Assembly: GCA_037157565.1 (NCBI GenBank)
Contig: JAZHRO010000063.1
Span: 88,812,001 to 88,876,000 of the forward strand
Direction of reading: 5' to 3'
Length of the DNA stretch: 64,000 nucleotides
Source: Thalassia testudinum
Taxonomy: Eukaryota > Streptophyta > Magnoliopsida > Alismatales > Hydrocharitaceae
Shown: piece after piece, positions 34,330 through 46,349 of the stretch
Layout of the letters: every line of letters begins with the position of its first letter
Numbering within the stretch: the stretch's first letter is position 1
Position numbers and translations under genes: made by a program
Notes under the pieces: model-generated
What the model was told of the DNA's origin: nothing
The model's database searches: none
What the model saw: the letters and a program-made list of their open reading frames with translations, nothing else

Positions 34330-35885
34330 TGATAGGACCACTTTAGTGGACCATTATTTGACCTAAGTACTCTTTAATTATTTATTCCTAGTTTCTAATT
34401 GATTAGGAGTTAAATAGTAATTCATTTTAATCTGCATATAATTTTATGCGTCAATTTTACAACATATGATTATGATAATATATTTGGTGGATGTAGGATA
34501 GGTGCAAGAAACAAGAAGGCATTATTCAACTGTCCAAAGTCATTCTATAAGACGTCATGAGGCTAGTTTAGACTTCTGAGAACCTCCATTGTGGACTCAT
34601 TGCTATCCCCACTTTTTAAGACGTACAGAACTTAGTCTGGATGTCTAATGACGTTACTACCAAACTTACCTCACCATTCCAACCACTCACGATCTTCACC
34701 AAGTGTTGGATAAGCTTTCAGTCGAAGGAAAACAAACAGAGGAGTTTTAAAAGGAGGGTCAACCATCTTCTTCTTCATCCCCCTTTGGAGGCTCCACCCA
34801 TCTACCCACTAACCCTGTGGAATATGCTTACACTATGCTTAGGGAGTACATCGTGAACCTCTACGAACTCCACCGATCCCTTCAGCGCCGTCTTTACCCT
34901 GGTGGTGCTCTGTGATAGAGAGCACCATCACTATTAGCTGCCTCCTCCTCCAACCTCTTGCACACACCGCGCCACCAACTGCCATTCTTTTTCGTCTTCT
35001 TCTTCTTTCTCCATTTTCACAACCACCACCACTATCCATACCCCGCCCCCCATCTTCCTTCTCTCTTTCCTCTTCATCGTCAACCTCCTTTCTTCTCCTG
35101 CTATATCCGAAGGAACTAAAACAACAACAACCACTGATGCTCACAGCCACCACCGTAGGCCATGTCCCTCGCTGCCAACATTGCCGGAACGCTCGCCTTA
35201 CTACCGCCAAGACACCCACTCTGACCAAATGACCTCCAAGTCATCCTTGATCTTGTGCACATAACCCATCACCATCGGACATACCATCACCGTGTAGCCA
35301 CCTCCAGTGACCGTCGACCACGCCTTCATCGTCATCTCGAAGGTCCTCCTCCAGTACATCTCCGCTAGCAGCCACGATGCCAGCCATCTCCTCTCCCACG
35401 CACGGTGGCAAGTAACTCACCTTCCCTTGTTTTCCAATTGTAGATTGGTGTCAGACCCAAATAGGTTGTTAATATGATGATTTTATCGTTGAAGTGTGTA
35501 CAGTGGTTAACCTAAATCAGACCTAACCATCTCTTTACAAAATTTTTAACCTGGCCTACTTGATTTTATCTTGGTCACTTTTAGGCCCAAGGTCGAACTC
35601 AGGGAAGTGGGGTTACAAGTCAAGTTTCTACGCCTTTCCTACAAGAATCTCTTCCATTCTTTTATTGTGTTTTTGGTGTTTTTTCTATTTAGATTTTTTT
35701 CTGGTAATCTTTGTCCTTGAGGCACACCCTCAAAATTGGGTTCTTGGCTTTGAGACAAAACAAGGTTCCAAAACGGGTCTTGCTATTCGCAAGACGGAGT
35801 ACCTGCAAGTCAAAGATTATCTTTTCTCTTTTATATATTTTTTAATCTTCTTACTAACAGGAAAGCGAAACAAAAATAAAGTAAA

Positions 35886-36473
35886 TATAGTGTGTATATA
35901 TATATGTATATATTATATATGTATAAAAGGGTGGGGGTGGAGGCGGAGATAGAGTGTAGCACGGTGTCGAGTTGGTCGTCGTCTAGAAAGACACAACCAA
36001 CAGGACGAAGTTTCGCGTGTAAGGTGTAGGATGGATGGTGGAAGATGAATGCGAACACGCTTTTCGTACACATGTATTGGGGAATATCAACAACTAGTGT
36101 AGATATTCCCACGATACAGCGTATGGTAAATAATGTGAAAATATATATATATGTATATATGTAAATATATCTATATGTATATATGGTTATAAATATATAG
36201 GTATATATATATATATGTATATATATATATAAGTATATGTATATATGAATGTAGCTATATGTATAGATAGGTATATGTACAGATGTATATGTATATAAAT
36301 ATATATATATAGATGTACATGTATATAATACTATATAGATGTATATATATATGCATATATATATATAGTAATATATGTATATATAGATATATGTAGCTAG
36401 ATATGTATATATATGTATATATGTATGTATATTTATATATATATATATATGTATAGGTAGGTGTGTATATATG

Positions 36474-36521
<48 letters not shown>

Positions 36522-36808
36522 CATATATACACACCTACCTATACATATATATATATAGATATATGCATATAGACTAATACATGGTTATATAAGTATTAAT
36601 ATATGTATAAATATATATATATATGTATATGTATATGTATATAAGTATATGTATATATGTAAGTATATATATATATGTATATATATAAGTATATAGATAT
36701 ATATATATATATGTATGTATGTATACTAATACAAAAGTATATAGGTACTACTATATGTATAAATATAAGTATATATATGTATACATATATCAATATATAT
36801 ATGTTTAC

Positions 36809-36845
<37 letters not shown>

Positions 36846-36860
36846 TATAATAGTGTATAG
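35886..36860. repeat. TATATG/TATA microsatellite with large palindrome
   Basis: About 975 bp of imperfect TATATGTA, TATA and related units. Inside it, roughly 36441-36555 forms an inverted repeat centred near 36497, whose arms include GTATAGGTAGGTGTGTATAT and its reverse complement. The long Tyr/Ile open frames here are products of the repeat. Confidence 0.85.
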
Positions 36861-38070
36861 GTGTGTGTGTGTGTATGGAAGTGTGAGTGTATGTGTGTGT
36901 AAGCGTCGGTAAAGAGAGTGAGAGAGTGTTGTGAGAGAGAGTGTGAGAGAGTAAGAGAGAGAGAGGGTAGCTGCGTGCTTCCTGCTGGAGTGAAGTTGCA
37001 CAGTTAAGACGTCTGTGCACTCAGGGCGTTGTCTGGAAGTCCACGCGCCGACTGGAGCTTCACGCGCGCGTGCAAGCACATATGCGCGCTGAGAGAAGAG
37101 GCCGTAGCACGCAGATGGGAGTGGGCGCAAGGGAGCGAAGAGGCCGCAGCGCACCGCGCTATGCGAAGGGCAGGAGCGGGCGAAGGCAGGCGCTAGGAGA
37201 GGCGGGCGCAAGCAGGCGGGTGCGGGTGCTGGCAGACGCGTGGACGGGCGCTGGCAGAACGCGGGGCGGGACGCGCACACGGGCGAACGACGGTAGCGGC
37301 GCACCGGGTGACCGGATAACTGAGAAGCTTTCCAGTCACCCCACTGTAGCCACAGTGTTCCGCAGACTGGTGTGAACAGTGGTACAGTGTAAGGCCGCAT
37401 CGCGTGACCGGGTACGCTCGGTGCTGTTAGTGCGGACGGCTCGACGTGCGTAGTGGAGTGGCTCCGGCTGCTGGCTTGCAGGTGAGACCTCGCGATAGAG
37501 CACGCAGGGAGGGCTGGGTCACAAGCGAAGGGGTGTGACAGGGTGTGCGGTGGCTTGCAGGTGTTGGCTGGGGTGCACAGGAAGCTTGACCGGTCGCTGT
37601 AGTGGCGCACGGTGGCTGGTTGCGGAAGAGAGAGCGTGACAGGGCGCTTGTGCGAAGAAGCTGGAGGCGAGGGCAGTGCAAAGGAGAAGGAGGCAAGGGC
37701 ACCTACAGGCGCACGCGAAAGGCCTACGTGCGCTGCTGCCACCTTGCTGCTACTACTGTGGGGCTCGGTCGGCTGCTGCAGGGCGTACGGTGGCCGGTTG
37801 AGCTTCACAGCTGAAGCTTTGCTCCAATGGCTGAAGGGATGGAAAGTGAAGAAGTCAGGGAAAAGCCACCACGCCCACTAGCTCTTTGATGAGCTGGGCG
37901 ATGGTGGTCTCACGGTGGTGGTTGTGCACCACCGTGAGATGCTCCTGTCTGCCAGGTGTCTCCTCAGAGGACGAAGGCCGGCGTGTGGAGGGAGAGGGAG
38001 GATAGGACAGCCTGGAAGGAGAAGTGCTGGGTTTTTTGGCGTTGGACAAGGCTACTTTTGCAAGGAGCCA

Positions 38071-38083
38071 CCCTCTTTTATAG
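38071..38083 (-). promoter_or_regulatory. LTR6 TATA box
   Basis: CTATAAAAGAGGG on the minus strand, about 370 bp inside the U3 end. It sets the orientation of LTR6. Confidence 0.65.
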
Positions 38084-38993
38084 AGGAAGAAGCCATGCAC
38101 AGCCATGCCCTGGCTGTGCATGGCTTGCATGCGGCTGCAGGGAGAGGCTGGAATGGCTTGGCAGGGAGAGCATGAGCAGGGAATGGTGCGAAGAAGATGT
38201 TGTCATGCAATGCAGCTGCGGGAAGAAAAAGTCAAAAATCAAAAAGAAATAAAAAATGAAGATGGAAATTTGTGAGGCAGCACTTGAGGAAAACGTTAAT
38301 TGCGAGGCCCATTTATTCACTCTCTTCCCCTCTCAATTAAATGCATGTATGCGTCAATATTCACAAATGCGACTATGTCTACCTAATATGCACTGATAAT
38401 GCTAGGAAATAGCACAAGACGACACAATTGCAGGTGTATTTTTGCGGTGCAATCATAGATGCCCAATTAGTTGCAATGATCGATTGGGTGAACGATTGAG
38501 AATGAGGATTTTATGTTTAAAATATTTATATTAAGTGCATTTTGCTCTCTGACTCCCTCAAGTTCTATTTATTTCTCTCACAACGCTCTAGTCTCCCTAT
38601 TTACTTAATGCTATGTTATGTCACTCTTTCTTTATGCATTAAAGGAGATAATTTTCCTATTTGTAAACCATGAAGGCAATGGAATATTTATTCGATGTCA
38701 ATTTCGTGCAAGCTTTCTTATCCTCTATTATTTTATATAATGAAAGAATGGATTTGAATGTGGGACTCATTTAAAGAATAATCCTGCGAAGCATTCTTTT
38801 CTCTAGAATTAACATTAATGTGGAAACATTTGTGAATTTATTTGGTCCGTACCTCACTGTGGATACAACACTTTGACCAATGTGGTTAGATTAGATATAA
38901 GTATATTTTGATAAAGAGATTTACCACCACATAAAATACATTGACATATCACTTCTATTGCAATCTTAATTAAGTGAAAATTTCTCCTTCAAA

Positions 38994-39011
38994 AGGCACT
39001 GTTGCCGAGGA
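38994..39011 (+). other. H2 primer-binding site
   Basis: AGGCACTGTTGCCGAGGA, a tRNA-Asp-type PBS with its first base changed, 2 bp after the LTR CA end and followed by GGCAAC. Confidence 0.8.
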
Positions 39012-40343
39012 GGCAACAGGCCTAGTAAACTCCCAAGTATTTTTCTTTTCGCATTGATCCCTGTTTATTGCTATTCATTGATCTATCATTCTTTTGTGAG
39101 AGGTACGTTCTGGAGGAAGTGGAGCACACAGGGGATGCTCTTCACCATGATGGACCTTGTTGCCATAACGAGGATAACCGCATGTGCACGTGGCCTTGAT
39201 CCCACGTGTGTGGAGGAACGATTGGCGACCGAAGACCTGTTTTCTTCTTTTAGATTTAGATTAGGCTAGATAGACATTAGAATTTAATTTCTGTCTTGTG
39301 GACCCGTGTTGGGCATTTTTGGGAACGTGTTCCCAATGCTTTTATTGTTTATCACTCTTGTATGCGAGAGCATTTCTTTGGGAGCATGTTCCCATTTTAT
39401 TTAGATTATAGGTTTATTTGAACTGTTCGAACTGCATGTTAGTTAGCTAGCTAAATTAGATTAAGTTTGTTTTCTTATTATCATTAAAAAAAAATTGAGC
39501 TACCTACTAGAAGCTGCATATCTATAGGGCGACCATCTAGGATTGAATGAGCAGCATCTAGCTTATCTTTATTGCATCGCATGCATCCCTACATTGAAGA
39601 AAGCTGGAGTAACGTATGTCCTCTCTTTGGAATCACATCTCTGTCATGCATCTACATTGGACTTAAATCCAAGACCACCTAATTTTGTGAATCTAATTAA
39701 TTCAGTGATCACTTTAAGAAATTGGGACTGTTAAGTGGATTGATTTTAAAATCAGTGACTTTAAATTGCGTGCAAAAGGACTTGTTTGTGGGATTTCAAA
39801 ATACTAAGCATGCGTACGTTGCACACTTGAAACACTATGCACATCACACATAAGGTCATTAGATATAAATTTCTACCACTCCTCTTTGCACCATAAGGGA
39901 AGCTAGTTGGAAATCAACAAGCCTATCCACCAAGTTACTTCGGTTCCTCATGAGTGGGCTCGAATCAAGACTTCCATCCCTTGTGAGTAGGTTTTAGGCA
40001 CCAACGAAGGTCAGCTTAGGAAGCATAATTTTTGTTAAACTTGTTTAGCCACCTATTCTAACTGACCTCATTCTTCCTTAGTTAGGTCTAGTTAGGGATC
40101 TTAAGGTACCACGGACCTCTTATACCAATTAAGTGGGAACAGAAGGGCATAACCTTGACTCCTATTTGACTAACCTATGAGTGGGAATCGAGGAGTCCTT
40201 CAATCTACTAAAAATAAATTCCCATCATATTTGCATTTGTATTGGCAATGATGAGTGAGTGGTAGAGCTCTCTAGGAAGTTTCTAGTTTTAATCTGATTT
40301 ATTCTAAGTCCTAAGAGAGTTAAACCATTTGACTGAAAAGAAA
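39012..40343 (+). other. H2 leader
   Basis: Aligns with both parts of the LTR2-A leader (16086-16522 and 24599 onward), showing H2 and LTR2-A are one lineage up to the ORF. Non-coding. Confidence 0.7.
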
Positions 40344-41508
40344 TGGATTACCCTTCTATCATTTTAACCATGACCCCATGCCCCATGCATAACCCTCCTT
40401 TGAGGGGTATAATGACAATTCATGGGGTCATTCCTATTCTCACTTTGGGAGTACTAACCTGATAACTCCCACTTTTGAGCCGAGCCTTGGAGCGAGATTT
40501 TCCACCCCAGGAGTCCCCACTACTTTGCCAATGCCCAACCCTCCCACCCTTCATGATTTTTTTTATCAAGTTTGGACTAACACTCTTAGACAACCTGAGC
40601 CTGAGATGGACTATCCTCCCCAATCTGACAGTAGCCTCTCCTCTTTTATGATTGAAATGCGAAAATAACAAAAAGAAATGATGGAATCTATGGGAGAGAT
40701 GTTGAAGAATAGTCAATGACTAAATGAACAAATTAGTCAGCTTAGCTACCCTCATATGAGTGATTCTGAACCCTACCTTTCTACCCCCAATCACCAAGAT
40801 CAATTTGAGGAAACAATGGATAATAGGGATCCCATTTTGAGTAGCTATCACTTAGACTCACACCATGAGGCATGGTCACTAAAGGAGAATGATCCTAATG
40901 ATTATGCACCCGAGCTATATTGGAGTCAAAAGAAAGGGAAGTTGGTACCACTTGATGATCTTGACACTGCTGATACTATTTTTCTCACCCCTGATGACCC
41001 AGGTTAAGGTTGTGCTAATCATACCACTTCCTCGATTGATCATGTGGTGGAGCCCCGTTCTACTCGTAGTGAGCCCAATCCTGATCCTCAACTTAAGGAA
41101 CCAACACCTAGCATACAACATTCTGAGGATTTACATGTGCCCAATGTAGATGACCATAAGGGAATGGAGGATGAATTGGATCAATTTTGGTCTTAGGGAT
41201 ACAAAGAGTCTATTTTATAGAAGGATGATGACCCAATGGAGGAACCCAGGCTAAGAGTTTGGAGTGAATCTCGAGGGGATTATGTGTTATTCAAGGACTT
41301 ACCCCTTGAGGATATGAATGATCTAGTGAAATCCGGATTCCTCTTTACTTTTGATTTTGAAAATCATCCTCCACAAAATCAGGAAGATATGGAGTTATGT
41401 TGGAGGTGGATGAACACAATATTGAGAAGCCTAAAAGTGACTCTTGGGGGCAATACATATCAATTGAGGATTTATGCTGAAGGAGAACAATGAATTGAGT
41501 GATATAGG
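40344..41508 (+). pseudogene. H2 ORF, part 1, unknown protein replacing gag-pol
   Basis: Starts near ATG 40344 (MDYPS), with an early frameshift. Then a Tyr/Ser/Asn-rich stretch (YNDNSWGHSYSHFG), a Pro-rich linker, a Met/Glu helix (QKEMMESMGEMLKNSQ), and acidic segments with APELYWSQKKGKLVPLDD and FKDLPLEDMNDLVKSG. At least four in-frame stops. The last open run (41236-41493) ends just before E3, and the ORF resumes at 49305. It occupies the gag-pol position after an LTR2 leader, but no gag, protease or RT motif is present. Confidence 0.6.
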
Positions 41509-43262
41509 TGATCGATGCATATTTCGCAAATTAAAATTAGGGTTCGGAGAACCCATCGTCGTAGCTCGCAAAATGTGTCTATCAGATAAAATCTATAACC
41601 GAAACTCAAAAAGTGAGTCCTGGGTTGAACACGGGGAGGTGAACATTTGGTTTTGACAAATCCACGTTTCGCTTTTATTTGTTTTTGTCATTTTTATCTT
41701 TTCTAATTTTTTTGTACTTTTATCAAGCAAAGGATTAGGTCGATGAAAACTCTTACTTCGAAAAATAAGAGAAAGAGAAAGAGAAACAATCATCAATTTA
41801 TTATTATTATTTTTTGAAACAAACAATCATCAATTCATCTTATGAATGTTTTCTACAATTATGAAAGCAGGAAAACTATACTACGAAAGAGATAAAAAGA
41901 TAGAAAGTGGTGAGAGAAATCCCCCTCGACGGTTACTCAGAGGATGACTCACTCAAACATCGCCTGGAGGAAGGTGGCGAGGAGCAAGACGAATGAGGAT
42001 GGAGTCGGAGGATAGAGGGTGGGGAAGGACAACATCGCGGTAAGGATCTTCTTCCCGAAGGGAGGTGAGAAGACGGCCACGGGATGCTCCACGAAGGGGG
42101 ATGAGAGGCAGGAAAATGTTTAGTTCTACTCTAGAGGAGAATCCCAGGCTTGGGACAAGCTCTCTCTAGAGCCATGGAGGTGGTGAGAGGAAGAAAGGAA
42201 GAGATGGTTTGGAATGGTGGTAGGTAGGTCCTTTTATAGTGCAGAAGGAAGAACAAATTCGTATATGGGTCATTACTGATGTCCATAAACATCGCTACAG
42301 ATCTGCCCTTTCTGTCACTGAAGATCCATGCCTTCAATTCCTTTGCTGGCATCGACGAGCCATTAGTGACAGCTGCAAGTGTCATTAAAGGCCCTCGTCG
42401 CTGAACATCCATCCTCCCCTACTAGCATGTGCTCTGCCGGCGTTGCGCTCTTCATATGCACATGCTTCTCATGCCGTGTCGCGTGCACACGTTAGCATGC
42501 AGTATGCTACTACTGCGCTCGGTTGCGGCTGTGTGTGGTGCACTGCGATGCCTCATGTGCTCTCAATTGCTAATTGGGGGGCTGTGGGGATTCGAACCCG
42601 TGCCCCTCCCTTGGAGTCCAGTGCCCCAACCAACGTGCCAAGACATCCGATGTGTCGAGCGGATGACTTAACGCACGTGGTGGAGGAGATCTTCTCAGCT
42701 GTTGGATCAAGATCCAACAACTGGGAATGAAGGTCGCGGATGATGGAGAGGTGGGAGTAGGCATTGCTAGTCGATGTTGGGTGGCCTGGATGGTGCCACA
42801 TGGCACCATCTAGGTCATCCATTCTTCTTTCTGTTGCAGAGGGTGCTATGGTGCTTGGATCAAGTTGATTTCCATGTTGCCGGACTGCGATCATCGCTCT
42901 GGATCAATCCGTACGATCAGATTTTTCATCTAAAGCCTGTAAGGATGTCGCATTGCCCCATGACCATTGATCTTCCTTGGACTTCATATGATGTTATGGG
43001 ACTTCGATCTAGATGATTTCAGAGGTGTTAGACTCCGATCATCGTCCTGATCAGATCTGTACGGTCCGATCGTCCATCTGAGGCCCTAAAATAAATCCTC
43101 TTCTCTCTTGACCATAAAAAGGACTTAATTAACCTAAAATATATACAACTACTCTAAATGCAAAATGATGCATGCTATGTAATATTTATAACATGAAATG
43201 CAAATCTAAGCCTAGGAACATGCATGATTAGGGATTTTAACCTAAATAGATGTGTCATATCA
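41509..43262 (-). repeat. E3 3' LTR
   Basis: 1754 bp. Modules in minus sense: start TGATATGACACATC, palindrome (42789-42810), stem-loop (42699-42720), tRNA-like module (42588-42640), TATA box CTATAAAAG (42231-42239), R block (42136-42175), U5. Confidence 0.9.
42588..42640 (-). other. tRNA-like module in E3 3' LTR
   Basis: The minus strand has a perfect B-box GGTTCGAATCC (42588-42598) and A-box TGGCACGTTGG (42630-42640, one change). Between them lies GGACTCCAAGG, like an anticodon loop. There is no acceptor-stem pairing good enough for a real tRNA. The string is nearly identical in the partner LTR at 48624-48676. Confidence 0.65.
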
Positions 43263-43285
43263 TACCTCCATGCCTATCTTTTGTT
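43263..43285 (-). other. E3 polypurine tract
   Basis: The minus strand reads CAAAAGATAGGCATGGAGGTA just before the 3' LTR, one change from the E2 and E4 PPTs. Confidence 0.8.
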
Positions 43286-44943
43286 AGTCCCTAGCAAAAT
43301 TAAACTACATGCTATGTATAAAAACATAATTAGGATTCGATCGCTTAGGCCTATGTTATTTATTAACAATAGAAATTATCAACTAAGGTCCTAAACTACA
43401 AAGACTCAATAGTACCCGAGTGTCTACCAGAATGCAAACCGCCCAAGTCCTCGCCTTATTTGAAAAGGGAAGATTTTTTTTTGCTTTTCTTCTTTTCTAT
43501 TTTTTTTGTAGTTTTGAAGTTTGAGAGTTCTGGGATAACTTTTATGACTACCCGACCCACCCAAAACTCGAAAAGGACTCTAAGTGCTAAACATCTAGTG
43601 AAAAGAGTGAAAGACTCACTAGGCAGATGTTAAAACAGACTTTGGGTTTCTACAACCCTAGGTGACCTTGCCTAGAGGTTTATCTTTTTGAATGGTAGCT
43701 TTCTCCCTACTTCTTTTATTTATGGGGTCAACGCAAGGGTGAACCCAGCGTATATCTCCCTGGTTTATTCTACTTCCCTGCTTCTTCCCTAAGTGTTTTG
43801 GGAATTATTGTGCATTTTTGTGAGCCGGGCTCTAGACAACTGACCAATGGGCTGTTACCCATGGCAACTTGCTAACCATACTCATGCAGTGAAGTGTGGT
43901 TTTGTTTATATATATATATTTTCTCCTTTTTCTATTATTTTTTTCTTTTCTCTCTTTTTTTCTTAAGTAGGTAGCTTCCCTGATCTAAGATTTACCTAAA
44001 GGCAATACGATGAAAATGGTCTTGTTGCTAGGCTCTGGATAACCGGCCAATGAGCTATTACCACCGATAACTTGCCAACCATACCACCCTAGATGGTTCA
44101 TTAGCTACCCAATTTTCGAAGAAACCGCCGAAAAGTGAGTCAATGCAAAAAGTGTGCAGATGCTTAGGCTTAAAGTCCCCCCAAATCAGAGGGTGGGTTG
44201 ATAAGTCCTATACTTATCACCCTAATTTATTGACCAGTTAAAATAGAATTACTTGGCGAGGACTCGAGACTAAGTCCACATTCGAGTGGACACCCAAGCT
44301 AATTAAGCCCGAGGACCTGAAGAGCCTAAGTGTTTAGGTCTTATCGTATCGTTTCATAAAGTTAATAACTTCCAAAAGCCTAAGTTACCTTCTCTTAATT
44401 CTTTTTTTTGTCTTTTTGAATTTTTAGTTTTTTTTTAAGGAAAATAAAAGAAATTCTATGGAGTTAACAAAATAATATCAGGATAAAGTATCCACCCTCC
44501 CATGCCTAAATGATGCAATGTCCTCATTGTAAAAATAAAGACATGAAAAGGCGGAGTAAACAGAGTATCACCTGAATATTATGAGAAATCTGGTCATCTC
44601 TGCAAAGAACATGAAATATAAACACATGCTAAATTTAATGCCTTCAGCTAGGCATATACATACAAAGAAGAAATTAAGAATTCACAAGTACGGGTCAGAA
44701 TCAAAATCAAAAGGTTGATCCTAAAACTTATTAGCAGAAGATGTCCACAGACGTGGACCATATTATGGTGCAGACCCATGCCCCAGGGTCAAGTGGTTCT
44801 AAGGTTCTAGATTAAAATCACCCAGAACCTAAGATTGTTGTGTTTACGGGGTCGAGGCTGTGGTTTTGTGGTGTGCAACCCATGACTAAAGTGGTGGACA
44901 ATGGGTAGATTTGTTTCACTAGGTTCAAATGTCCACTTAGAAT
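43286..44943 (-). other. E3 3' structured non-coding region
   Basis: Shares with E2 and E4 the paired ~58-bp hairpin repeats (43829-43890 with ATGGG/CCCAT arms; 44032-44092 decayed), a GATAAGT hairpin (44200-44217), T-rich tracts, and the internal PPT-like motif with AATGAGGACATTG near 44500-44530. No ORF. Confidence 0.7.
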
Positions 44944-46349
44944 TCAACTCAGAAAGATAGTTATTTCGAGCTTGGGTTGCACGTGAAAGATATCGTAAGG
45001 GTCCTGGTAGAAAGTAGGTGGTTTTAGGTCAACTGGAACCCTTAAATCCAAACTGCTGCTTTCCATGCAGTTAACTTCCCAGATCCTCACTTCAAAATTC
45101 CTATACTCCAACATCAATTGTTCGAGCTCTGGGATCTCTAGCATATCATTCACCCCATATGATTTACCCAAGTCTAGAAATTGTGGCTGACTCAAAATTG
45201 ACTTGGGTACAATGATTTCCAAATCAAAATCAATCCCTTTGGGGTGTGGTTGAGGAATGGGGCTATTGATTGAATCTTCTAGTAAATGATGATTCGAATC
45301 CTCCAAGTTAGCCCCAACCGAATCCAAATCCTCAATGAATAGGCTATCAAATGGTTCAACAGATTTTGCAAGCCTAGTTGCATCACTAAAATCATAATCC
45401 TTACCCTCAAGTGAGACTACACCAAGAAATTCTTCACCCTCAGAGTCAAGGAATTCATGATCCTCATTTATATATGTCTCAAAATCGACTGCCATTTCCT
45501 GGTTCAAAGGGACATATTTTTCCTTGATCCCTGGCTCGGGGATCTCAGGTGAATTAATCGGTTCATCCTCAATGGGTTGCTCTAGCACAACTTGGTCATC
45601 CCCGATCTCAGAAAATGTATCCCCCCCGACAAGCACCTGAGCAGGTTTAGACATTGGCTGTCCTGAAGGGGATTCATCTTGAGAATCATCCCAAGATTTG
45701 ACTAGGGCAACCACAAATTTCATCCTCAACCTCGACAATTTCCCAAGTAGAAACTCACCCAAGCCCTTATCCCTAACATTTTGGAGCTATTTAGCTCATC
45801 AATCATTTTTATCATTGGCTCCAATGCTTTAGTGCATGGTGTTGGCTGGGCTTCTAAAGATTGTATGGTGTTCCTCAAGTTAGCCAACACCCTGTCTTGG
45901 ATCTGGTTCACCTAAACCAATTGGTTCGATTCAGGGTTGGGTGGGTTTGGGTTAAATCTAGGGGAGTCAAGATATTGAGGTTCTCTGGTTCCTCCCTGAT
46001 AGTAGGCTGTCTCGGGTTGTTCAAAGAATGGTGGTGACCTATATTCAGTGAAATACTGGGGAGGGTAGATGTTATAATCATTATATCCTTCCTGATTGTA
46101 GATCGGGTTGGTTTGGTGATCAAAGGATGAAGATCTATAATCATTGTAGTTCTGGGAAGGATAGTAATCATAGTCTTGTTGTCCAGGGCTAGGTCCTAGA
46201 CACTGAGGTTCGGATTCATATCCCCAATCAAAGTTATCCCGGCTAGGAGATAGGTAATTACAAGTCAAGTCGAGATAGTAATAATCTTGGAGATAAGTAG
46301 TGGTAGGAGGGTAGGATTGGAAATGTGTGAAAGATGTGGAAGGATACAT
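44944..46349 (-). pseudogene. E3 ORF: Tyr-rich/acidic protein
   Basis: The start ATG at 46349 gives MYPSTSFTHF. Residues 1-145 are Tyr/Ser/Pro/Gln-rich with two ~26-residue degenerate repeats (each with DYRS/EYRS, a Q-rich piece and YNQEGY or YYQGG). An in-frame TAG then precedes NQIQDRVLANLRNTIQSLEA, a helix with heptad-like spacing, and EPMIKMIDELNSS. After a frameshift a 272-codon stretch follows: GEFLLGKLSRLRMKFVVAL, a long acidic region, then LEIPELEQLMLEYRNF, a WEVN block and PPTFYQDPYDIFH. One stop and one frameshift in about 470 codons, so it is fairly young. Function unknown. Confidence 0.72.

Larger units (their letters stand above)
35446..38455 (-). mobile_element. LTR6: 3.0-kb solo LTR, GC/CpG-rich
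   Basis: TGGTGTCAG...GTGCAATCA with perfect TSD TAGAT (35441-35445 and 38456-38460). Length 3010 bp. The minus orientation is shown by a TATA box CTATAAAAGAGGG (38071-38083) and a U5-like GAGTTCGACCTTGG string near 35590. It holds a ~1-kb TA-rich microsatellite and a ~1.2-kb GC-rich segment rich in undecayed CpG (36970-38220). No internal region, so it is a solo LTR. CpG richness suggests a young insertion. Confidence 0.88.
34330..38991 (+). repeat. H2 5' LTR, interrupted
   Basis: Begins TGATAGGACCAC; ends CCTTCA. The part before the insertion (34330-35445) holds the 'tgatagagagcacca' landmark and a C/T-rich CCA tract; the part after (38456-38991) is AT-rich U5. It contains AGACGTC-like motifs near 34530-34660 related to those in the copia-like LTR. 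Confidence 0.88.

Noticed and set aside
34839..35228. 129-codon ORF, minus strand, Gly/Arg/Glu-rich
   Set aside because: Antisense of the C-rich LTR2 tract; the same artefact recurs at 52186-52625.
35831..36532. 233-codon Tyr/Ile open frame, minus strand
   Set aside because: Direct translation of the TATATG microsatellite; no real protein signal.
36726..37808. Host gene candidate from the longest ORF
   Set aside because: Begins inside LTR6, ends in microsatellite, and has no motif or intron signals. Kept only as a low-interest finding.
42588..42640. A functional tRNA gene
   Set aside because: B-box is perfect, but there is no good acceptor stem, the A-box has a change, and it sits inside an LTR in many diverged copies. 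Recorded as a tRNA-like module instead.
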